Positions 21,508 to 30,008 of a stretch of 64,000 bases of DNA are shown one piece after another (the first letter of the stretch is position 1; each line of letters starts with the position of its first letter). The translations under genes were made by a program, and so were the position numbers. This stretch comes from Tigriopus japonicus (taxonomy: Eukaryota > Arthropoda > Copepoda > Harpacticoida > Harpacticidae): the NCBI GenBank assembly GCA_010645155.1, contig CM021315.1, positions 1,194,782-1,258,781 on the forward strand, written 5' to 3'. The notes under the pieces were generated by a model, which was not told the DNA's origin, did no database searches, and worked only from the letters and a program-made list of their open reading frames with translations.

Positions 21508-22735
21508 GATCCTCAAGGCACTTTAAGCATTCATCCTCAAGAAACGCCTCATACTAAGCCTCCTCCTTTTGAATTTGAAGGGCTTGTCGGGCGCCTGAAG
21601 TAGCGAGCCTCTGTCTGGTTCCGTGATGGCTTTGGCGTGGTCGAAAGATATCTTGAAACTCACTGAACGGGTCACTTGGAACCTTGTGCGTGGAGATCTG
21701 TGTAATCCCTAATCCACATACTCCGCATCACGACAGCTGGAGAGGTTGCGTGGCACAGTTTTTATGTTGCGGAGGAACTTCACATAGAGTTATCACTGGT
21801 GCATTAAATTAGGAAAAGGGTGGTTTTTAATTACACCTTAAACGGTACAGGTAGTGTTGAGGGATGTAGTTGTTGCATTTAAAGTCAAAATTTCATATTA
21901 ATTACTTACTCCAAATTGTCAGGAACAAAATAGCTAAGAAGGAAAGAGGTCCTGAGCGAGCGCTTGGTCGAACAAAAGACTAGAGATAGTAGAGGTTCTA
22001 AATAAAGAGTGTAGGCACCATTTACATTGGATTAAGGCAATTATTTGTTTAAAAAAGACATTGAAGGTTCTTAATAACATTATGGAAGATAGTTCATACA
22101 TTGGTAATTAATAAATCGTTTTGAAACCTTCCTCTGGGGAGTTGCCTTATGAAGCACATACTAAAGAGTGGCGACGCCCTTATAGAACTCTGAGCAGAGA
22201 GAAAGCATGTCTTGATCATTGGGGAAGCGTCGTTTAACGTCACTGAAAACGTTCGAAGATGTCAAATATTTTAAAGTAAAATTATTTTAATTTAATTTAA
22301 TTGACCATGATAATTGATTTCGACGCTTTAGTGTTTGACAATAGTCCAAATTTCTAGTTAGCCTTGAGTGCCAAGTTAGACTAAACCTTTATTAACGGTC
22401 TTACAGAGAAATCAAGGTACTATGCAGAACCGGCTTGCCCTCTTGAGTTCAAAAATGGCATTGTTGGCCTTCGTGAATGTCTGCATCTGAATTTTAGTTA
22501 ATGGGGAAGGGCCCGAGGTCTCAACAGCCAAGTCTAAGGCAGTTCTACGAGTGTAAGGCTTAGATTAGTAATCAAAGACCAAAAAAGTTCGAATAATTAA
22601 TGAGTAATAGAGAAGTCAAAGTCATAAGGGGATGTTGTTACTTCACGAACTCCAAGTGGTTTCCCGGTAACGTAAAAAATCCTCACGCAACCTCCCCAGC
22701 TGCTGTGGAAGCTGTCGTGATGTGGAGTATGTGGA
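21508..22735. other. Stretch between the gypsy 3' LTR and the THAP-like fragment
   Basis: No intact frame or clear repeat. If the flanking P-like fragments belong to one element, this would be its decayed middle; I cannot show that from motifs. Confidence 0.3.
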
Positions 22736-22831
22736 TTAGGGACTACAGGAGATCTGCGGATCTGGAAGTGGGTCTCCGTATCTTGACCAGTAGCCAGACC
22801 TGCAACCAGGTGCAGCACAAGTGTTCACCAT
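22736..22831 (-). pseudogene. THAP zinc-finger N-terminal fragment
   Basis: A minus-strand frame starts MVNTCAAPGCRSGY, which matches the start of a THAP domain (Cys-X4-Cys right after the initiator Met). The rest of the THAP domain is not present in frame, and the frame stops after 31 residues. THAP domains head P-element-like transposases and many host regulators. It lies upstream, on the same strand, of the P-like remnant at 16313-16899. Confidence 0.4.
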
Positions 22832-23002
22832 CTTCCAATGATTCGACGTGGGAAATTCTACGTTTCCAAAACGCAAATCACCTAAGTTCTTTTTATGGCC
22901 CCTGAATGTCTTCCGATCTGGGAGATGAGTCATACCGTCATAGATATGGACAAAATATTGACAGGAGGAGCAAAGATAATCTGAACTAAACTTAAACTTA
23001 AA

Positions 23003-23042
23003 CCTAACCTAACCTAACCTAACCTAACCTAACCTAACCTAA
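23003..23042 (-). repeat. (TTAGG)8 telomere-type array inside the element
   Basis: Eight perfect CCTAA units on the plus strand. TTAGG is the common arthropod telomere repeat. The array is internal to a mobile element, and a decayed version (about three units plus variants) occupies the same place in the other copy near 24912-24935. Confidence 0.9.
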
Positions 23043-23104
23043 ACATACCTAAAAATATAGAAAAACAAACAACATTTACTGAAAAACGTTTGAAACAAAA
23101 ACCC

Positions 23105-23168
23105 TCGTGGAGGCGCGAACCCCAACTCGCTATGCAGTAAGCACGAGTGCTAGCTCTGAGCCACCACG
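23105..23168 (-). repeat. tRNA-like segment inside the chimeric element
   Basis: On the minus strand it reads GTGGTGGCTCAGAGCTAGC (A-box-like), a CTCGT/GCGAG anticodon-like stem, then TGGGGTTCGCGCCTCCA. The last forms a five-pair T-stem with a seven-base loop and a near-consensus B box. The acceptor stem is imperfect. It is most likely a captured tRNA or tRNA-derived SINE head. Confidence 0.45.
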
Positions 23169-23256
23169 ATCTGTTGTTACTGAGAGGGGTATTTGTGGTT
23201 TATCTAGTGCTGCAGATGAGTCGCCTCCCAGATCGGAAGTTAGTTAGGGCCGATAA

Positions 23257-23504
23257 GTTCTTTTTAAGTAGACTGCACTCTCGCTGTCTCTCAACTGTCG
23301 TTTCCCAGCGTGACTGAGTCTCCAGTCCAGAGTCTGAAGATCTCCTTGTCACACCCTACATCATGAGTGTTATGTTTAATGTATCAGGCTTCAGTTGCAG
23401 GTCATGTTTTGCCTGAGCAAACCCCTTAATTTTACTGTATTTGTATAGGTTTTTGGAAATAAGGGTTCCTAATCTAATCTGTCAGCCTGTAACAGTTAAG
23501 CTTT
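23257..23504. other. Spacer between the two chimeric elements
   Basis: About 250 bp with no recognised feature. Confidence 0.4.
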
Positions 23505-23757
23505 TTTATCGGCCCTAACTATCTTCCGATCTGGGAGTTGACTCATTCGCAGCACTACATAAACCACAAATACCCCTCTCTCTGACAACAGTTCGTAATA
23601 ACTAAGAGCTAGAACTCGTGCTTCCCGATTTGTGAGCTGGGGTTCGCGCAGGGTTGGTCAGGGGGATTATCCCCTCCAAAAAGAGTCCCGTTTATCCCCC
23701 TTGGGATAAACGGGATTTTCCTTCAAGCAGTAAAAGGGATAAACGGGATAAACGGGA

Positions 23758-23850
23758 TTTTCCTACTTTTCAAGCTTTTTTCCTACTTTTCACGCTTTTT
23801 TCCTACTTTTCACGCTTTTTTCCTACTTTTCACGCTTTTTTCCTACTTTT
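23758..23850. repeat. Tandem repeat, 20-bp unit
   Basis: About four to five copies of TTTTTTCCTACTTTTCACGC with minor changes, continuing as looser CTTCAAGCATTTTTTC-type repeats to about 24030. Confidence 0.85.
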
Positions 23851-24256
23851 CAAGCATTTTTTCTTACTCTTCAAGCATTTTTTCCGACCTTAAAAGCATT
23901 TTTTTCTTGCTCTTCAAGCATTCTTACCTTAAAAGCAATTTTCTCTTACTCTTCCAGCATTTTTTCCTACCTTAAAAGCATTTTTTCTGTCTTCAAGCAT
24001 TTTATCCTATCTTAAAAGCAATTTTCCTACGTTTCAAGCGTTTCTTCCTCATTTCTATAATTATTCACAAATTTCTGTAACAGTATATTACCCACAAAAT
24101 CTCACTTTTTTCAATTAAGTCCCACACAAAAAATGATTTCCATTAATACAATGAAAACTCCTAGGTTTTTAGCTTTTATTTGTTTGTGTTTCCGAAGTCA
24201 AAACGCAGCTTTGCAGCTGCAATCTGATATAGGCTGTCTGCTCTGTAGGAATATTG

Positions 24257-24365
24257 CAGGGTTAGTTGGGGGACTTTCTCATCCATAAAGCGTCCCGTTT
24301 ATTGGGATTAACGGGATTTTCCTCCAGGGAATAACGGGGATAAAGGGGATTTCCCTCCTTTATCA
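24257..24365. repeat. Internal second copy of the hAT-like left end
   Basis: Starts CAGGGTTAGTTGGGGGAC and continues with CCCGTTTATTGGGATTAACG, paralleling 23649-23750. Either a truncated sister element inserted here or the end was duplicated internally. Confidence 0.6.
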
Positions 24366-25043
24366 AACAAATTCCCCTTATTTCTAGAAATTACTTCATT
24401 TTTGTGTCTCTGTATTACATTCACTGAGCATGAAGTTTTCTTACCTCAATATCTTCAACTGTGGAAGACTTCAATTTCATCACCACTCGACAAGTATTGT
24501 CAATTGTAACATGTTTTTTGAGTTTGATAATATATAACAATTATTTCTGTTATATATCTGTTAAATATTGTAAATATATTTTATTGATATTTATATTAAG
24601 CCTTTAGTGTTTGATCGGCCATTTTCAGGGATGCCAAAAAGTATTCAAACATGTCAAAATCGGAACAAAATTTGCTTTATTTCGTTTATCCACCGGTTCA
24701 TCCCGTTTATCCTCCCATTTATCCCGTTTATCCCCCCATTTATCCCGTTTATCCCGTTTATCCCCCAATTTATCCCGTTTATCCCCGGGTAAAGGGGATA
24801 AATCGAAAAAGTTGATCCCCCGACCAACCCTGGTCGCGCCTCTACGAGGGTTTTTGTTTCAGACGTTTTTCAGTAAATGCTGGTTGGTTTTCCGTATTTT
24901 TAGGTATGTTCAGGTTAGGTTAGGCTTAGTTAGGTTAAGTTTAAGTTTAGTTCAGATAGTCTATGCTCTTTCTGTCAATATTTTGTCCATATCTATGATG
25001 GTATGGCTCATCTCCCAGATCGGAAGACATTCAGGGGCCATAA

Positions 25044-26179
25044 GCTTTTCTAAACCAAACACCTTAACTTTGACTGCATGCTTGGCTGTCCATACCACTT
25101 CAGGTGTCCCTTTCTTAAAGCAGGCGACGACGCGTGCGCTTTCTAGGTCCGTTCAAGTAAAAGATAACCAGACTTTGAACAAAACACACTAATTAGGGAA
25201 TGATGATGCATTGGAAAATAGACACTAAAACACTCTTTTTAAATTATGAGCCACACGAACTTTGTTATAAACGGCTGTAAGAGAACCTGCGGTCACGGCA
25301 GCTTCAGTGACAGCTTCGTCAACACATAGCCTAATGGACAAGACTAGAAATACTAAAAAGCAGAGATTGGCATTCAAATCTATGATTGCCCGACCCGGCA
25401 CGGACTGTCTGTGATGTCATTCATCATGCGGGAAGCCAAAGTTCATGATTAAAGGAACCTTTTCTTCTAAGAAACACATCTAAACAGTTTGCTCATTTGA
25501 TAGGGCAGTTTGGTTATTGAAAATTCTCAAGTGTGCTGGAAATGTGTCTAAGGTATTAACCCGATATGCAAAAAGTGAATTTCAACTAGTGTGGAGTTTA
25601 AATAGGGGCCGATTAATTCACATGATTGGGTGATTGACAACAAAATCTCAGTAATGTGAAATCTCGGCTTGCGCAAGTTTTTTCACGAGAGGTGGCAGGG
25701 TAGGGTTACCTCTTAGAGAATGGGTGCTTTGCTCTCTCATATGAGCAAACACGAATTTGAGGTTGATTTGCAACCCTGCTCAGAAGTCACAAAAGTCAGG
25801 GATGCCTTGCCTTTTGTCGCTTCTTAAAGAAAAAAAACTGTTTATGAAGGCTGGTATACAGTGGGGAAAATGATTTCACTTAAGTTAATTGGCAACCCCA
25901 GCACCAGGTCAGATCGCTACAAAATCAACAAAGAAGAAGTACTCTGGTTTGTTGTTGAACTTCGTTAGAATTAGCTGAATGTTCAACTGAATGCTCTTGA
26001 CCAATCACCAGCGTGAATCATCGGCACCATGTGTTAGCCTACGATTGCCAATATCTATCTTAGTGTATCTAGGGAAGCCCATCCACCAATCTGTGAGCTC
26101 ATCCAAACGTCGTCAAACAAGGTAGAGAACGGTGGACTGGACGTAGAAGAAGTACTTAGATGTTTGGTAAGCCTGAGCA
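25044..26179. other. Non-coding stretch
   Basis: No supported gene. About 60 bp near 25250-25310 (including AAACGGCTGT and GGTCACGGCAGC) recurs inverted near 27405-27465, on the other side of repeat copy 2. Confidence 0.4.
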
Positions 26180-27134
26180 TGGATATACTTACAGAAGAGG
26201 ATGCGAAGACAGCTGTTTGTTGTTGTTTTTGAGAGCCCAATGAGGCCCTCTGGAGTGAACGATAGGGAAGTGCTATGGACTCAATATTCAATATTTTATA
26301 CTAAATCAGTGAACAAATTGTCTATACATCATTCTAGTTTGTGTTTCTGTCTCTTAGAGATAATTAAATGCAACCCACTCTTGGGTAAATAACGTTCACC
26401 ACTCATTATCAACCCTATTCAACTTATCCTGAAATACCAATGGTTTCAGATTATAAGTACCAAACAACACCATCAAAGCGAAGAATACAGTGCTCCATGA
26501 GAGTGATCTGTTCTTCACTGCATTCTGCATGAATAATCAGTGTGAGGGAATCATCAACAACTCAACTATTAGTTGACAAAAAAATTGTTTAATCTCGTGC
26601 TTCCTCTCAGTTTGGCTGATCAAAATGTTGATATTTGGCATCTAATGGATTTCAAGGATTTCAGACGATAAAATGCTGACTAAAAATGATGTTTTTATGG
26701 GGAAGAGTGTGGATACTGTGGCTGTGAGTTTCATTGTTAATAACATGGCCACAGTTTTCTAAAAAGACGCCCAATCTTCATGAAACTTGATCAAAGTATA
26801 ACTAAACTCGTTGTCTGAAGTAGGTATTATTATATTTAAGTTACATATGCATTTATTCGAGATCCATTCTCCATTCTGTGCGAGATATTGGTCTGAAGGA
26901 GCTCAGTTTTGACTAATTCCCGAGAACAGAAAGCAGCATTATAAAAATGAATGGTAGGAAAAGGAGCGCTATCTAATGTTGCAACAATGTTCTGAAGTGA
27001 TGTTCGCTATCAAACACCTATTTCTATCGTTTTTTGGCAATTTCGTTCAAATTCACTGCAGAGCCGCACCGTTTTAAGGGCCTCATTGGGCTACGCGTCA
27101 GCTGAAGTTCGCGTCCTGTGGTGAGAGGTTCCTG
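26180..27134. repeat. Interspersed repeat, copy 2 (without the MITE)
   Basis: Same orientation as 2391-3524 and similar along its length, with ACTCATTATC at 26401-26410 as the unoccupied site of the 165-bp MITE. The open minus-strand frame at the right end (27024 to about 27130) keeps EPLTT, RSP, LKRCG and AVNLNEIAK. Confidence 0.75.
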
Positions 27135-29164
27135 GCCTGAGGTGCAAGAGAGGAGAAGAAGTACGGGGAGAGGCGGCAAGCGCATGGTTGGCCTGAACGG
27201 CGTCAAACGACGTAGAGAACGGTTGACATAGAAGAACAAGCAAGAAGTGCGAGGGGAAGTGCCAGCAGCAGCTAAGGACTCAAGACTAAGAGAGAGTGTG
27301 CAACTAAAGAGATGGCAGGTTTGGAAGCAACAAAAGCTGGCTTGCCCTGAGCTGAGACTTCAAAGTGTTTCTCTCAAGCCACCTAAGTAACAAAAAAGTA
27401 AAAACGCTGCCGTGACCACAGATTCTCTGACAGCCGTTTATAGAACTTTGCTACACGACTTAAAAGAATAGCACGACTGAGCTTGTTTTCCTTTTTCAGG
27501 GTGTCTACTGGAACTCAGAAAAACTTCACACAAAACCAATCTTGAAGTGTTTTAAGGCTATTGAAAGACACTTGCGGTCTGGATGATTTTATTTGAAAGG
27601 TCTTCATTGATATTAATGGAAAAAAGCAAGCAGATTTTTTACTTGACAAGCCTCGATTGTTGTGTCTTGAAAGTTTGAAGAAAGGCTAGATTATGTGATC
27701 TTCTAGTCAAAACTAAGAAAAAACCTTATGCCATTCTGGATCCTATTTCAGAAAATTATTTGAACACTCATAAAAGGCTTTAAAGCTCATTACACTTTAC
27801 ATTGACAGGTTTTGTCCAATATGTTGCAAAATAAGTTCTTAACAATATTTTGATATTTTTGGTCACCATTTTTTATTTTCATCTTCTCTCTTCAGGGATC
27901 CTGTGACACGTTGTCTTCTTCAGATTAATTATATTTGAACCAACAAATTAGGACAGACCAGCTGACTTAAAGTGTGGCAAAACAATAAGTTAAGTCACCT
28001 TTGTATAACATTCAAACCAATGATTGCTCTTGGGGGCAATCAATGAGCATCTTAAAGTCATTTTGAACATTGCAACAGTTGCATCAAGCAACCCTTAATC
28101 TAGAAGAGGCCTCATCTTTGGCAGTTCGCCCAGCCAAATTAGCCAGAAGACAAAAAAAAGAGGCTTGTCTAAATTTTCGGCTGAATTAGCATTCGATCTT
28201 TGCCTTTCACTTGATTTGGGTCACCTCCGGCCCGTTTTGCCATGCCGTGAAAAGTCCACCTCTGTTCTAGATGTCCTTGCCTTAAGGGTGGTTTGTAAAA
28301 TGCCGAAACCTTTATACTGCCCAAATTATCTCGAGCTGCCTTCCGTTGCCGAACAAGCCTTTCCCTTGTTTCATCTGCTGGCAATAAGATTTTTAAAGAG
28401 ATCACTAGAACCTCCCATGTTTTAAGTTTTCCATTGGCACCATGATCGAACGCGTCTGGACATTACGATTTGTCAAGTGATTTAATAAAGCAACTTGGAC
28501 TCGTCATTCCACTCTTGCAAAAACAATTCAAATGTTACAATTCATCCCAAGATTCATCCACCGTGTAGACCCACGTATTTGATTCGACTTAATGATTTCG
28601 TTTGCTTTATTCAGGTTTGCCAGTTGCCTGTTGCTGCAAGCCAGGTTCACCAATTTGGAGGGGATTGGACTGGAGAGCTTCGTGTTCTCCTTGGATCAAA
28701 CAATGCAAAAGGTACCCAGTCTTTGCTTGAACTCCCACAAATCCAATTCCATGGGCCTCCTCCATTGCTTTTTTGTTTTTACCTTTTCATTTCCCGAAAT
28801 AAGAACAAAGCACGATCGAGGTAGCTCATGCCTTCTTCATTAACAGATATAGCGCGAACAAAAAGAAAGCGGCTCTAAGATGTTTGTGCTGTGACAAAAG
28901 GAACACCTGACACTTCTGTCACTTCTCGAAATTTGGCAGATCCGAAGGTGTCTCCTTACATCATTACATCATTTAATGTTTTGTAGATTTGCATCCAAGT
29001 AAAACGAAAGATAAAGATGGATTAGCTTTGATCTTGGAGGAGAGCTTATAATTCTTTGAGAGTTTTAAAGCTGGATAGTTTCAATGTGACGACTGTACGT
29101 ATGTAAATGAAGGTTTGCAAGAACCCTCGAAGCTTGAACAGAGAAAGAGTTCGGGAATGGATGG
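27135..29164. other. Intergenic, downstream of the NMDA receptor gene
   Basis: Short frames at 28165-28840 show no known domain. It should contain the 3' UTR of the NMDA receptor gene; the only minus-strand AATAAA I noticed is about 550 bp beyond the stop, near 28607. Confidence 0.35.
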
Positions 29165-30008
29165 CTAGAGAACGGTTTCGAATTCGTTGACTCCATTCCC
29201 TTTGAACCTTCGATGATGAGGCATTTGTTTCAACAAGTGTTCGGTGGATATTTCCAATTGTGTATCCTGATGGTCCTCGCAAAGCAATTCAAAGTCTTCT
29301 TGCCCCAAAGAACCACAATCAAGAATGTCTTCCATCACTGTCATGGCTTGAGTTTGAGCGGGAACTCGGGATCGAAGATGTTGCAACTGACCTTCGAGAA
29401 ACTTTATTTTCTCTGTGGCAGTTGCCAAATCGTATTGAACCCCCGAGATTTTTTGGTTACACCCATGATCTGGGAAGATGTGGCTTTTGAGTGTGCCTGA
29501 CCGGTAGACATTGTTACCGTCCTTCAGGCTGTCAGCCACGCTCAGACTGATGAGCGAGAACCAGTCCTTGCGTCGAAATTCACTCATGTAAGGTCTAAGA
29601 CATTTGAAATAGGCATGCTCGCATAGAAGAAGCAGTCCAGACAAAATGATGCCCAAGCCAAGAAGAATAAAAGCCGATGTAAATTGGGCCAGAGCCAAGG
29701 GCTTACTCGACGTTCGCCGTCGTTTCTTGGGTTCGCATGCCCCCGTAAACCAGAATCTCTGCATCCGCTCCAAATCGCCGTTTTCCCGGTAGCTCATGAG
29801 GTACTCATTAAATAGCGGCACCCATTTCGATCCTTTCGGAAAAGCCACTCCATAACCAGTCATGGCGTACCAAGAGCCCACAGTGAGAATGTTGCATTCG
29901 TCATCTTGACCAACAAGGTATTCCAGAACGGTGGCGTCGTAGATAAAGGCATCCAATTGTTCAGCCTTGATAGATTTGAAGCCTTCTTTCACTGTACTCC
30001 TGTTGAAC
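29165..30008 (-). CDS. Nmdar2: NMDA receptor exon 4 (S2, M4, tail)
   Basis: Completes the Gln codon, then Phe817 onward: S2, M4 and the cytoplasmic tail to the TAG at 29165. The acceptor is TTTTTTCAG/GTTCAACAG. The tail has an acidic, helical stretch and ends in a PDZ-type motif. Confidence 0.92.

Larger units (their letters stand above)
22892..23256 (-). mobile_element. Chimeric inverted-repeat element, copy 1 (tRNA-like segment + TTAGG array)
   Basis: Read on the minus strand, the ends TTATCGGCCCTAACTAACTT and, reverse-complemented, TTATGGCCCCTGAATGTCTT lead into a shared CCGATCTGGGAG, giving terminal inverted repeats of about 41 bp. AGTTCTTT-type direct repeats of 7-9 bp flank it (near 22884-22892 and 23257-23265). 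Between the ends lie a tRNA-like segment and eight TTAGG units. The second copy (23505-25043) has the same order in the opposite orientation, so the combination is a property of the family and not a chance junction. Confidence 0.8.
23649..24832. mobile_element. hAT-like repeat-rich element nested in copy 2
   Basis: The ends CAGGGTTGGTCAGGGGGAT and, reverse-complemented, CAGGGTTGGTCGGGGGATC are hAT-style terminal inverted repeats. TTCGCG (23643-23648) and GTCGCG (24833-24838) look like a decayed target duplication. Both subterminal regions are packed with the dodecamer CCCGTTTATCCC in opposite orientations, which may be transposase binding sites. No transposase is encoded. Confidence 0.65.
23505..25043 (+). 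mobile_element. Chimeric inverted-repeat element, copy 2, split by a hAT-like element
   Basis: Starts TTATCGGCCCTAACTATCTT (23506) and ends with the reverse complement of TTATGGCCCCTGAATGTC (25043). AGCTTTT-type repeats flank both sides. The order of tRNA-like segment, GTTTTTGTTTC, decayed TTAGG array and CAATATTTTGTCC is the same as in copy 1. An 1184-bp insertion at 23649-24832 splits it inside the B box. Confidence 0.8.

Noticed and set aside
23003..23042. Possible true telomere or chromosome-end fusion
   Set aside because: The array is only 40 bp, is flanked by element sequence on both sides, and sits at the same position in a second copy.
22893..23256. TCTTCCGATCT/AGATCGGAAG, the end of a common sequencing adapter, occurs in the inverted repeats
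   Set aside because: The match is about 11 bases, lies at homologous positions in four element ends with element-specific flanks, and is not at a contig edge or gap. It is genuine element sequence, though adapter trimmers could clip reads here.
23758..24030. CRISPR-like array
   Set aside because: The repeats are directly adjacent or loosely spaced with no unique spacers of constant length, and the DNA is eukaryotic.
24607..24830. Frames rich in RLSPHLSRLS-type repeats
   Set aside because: They are translations of the TTTATCCC repeats of the hAT-like element.
28165..28843. Frames of 80-110 codons downstream of the NMDA receptor gene
   Set aside because: They overlap each other on both strands, have no recognisable motif and no splice or start context that favours one.
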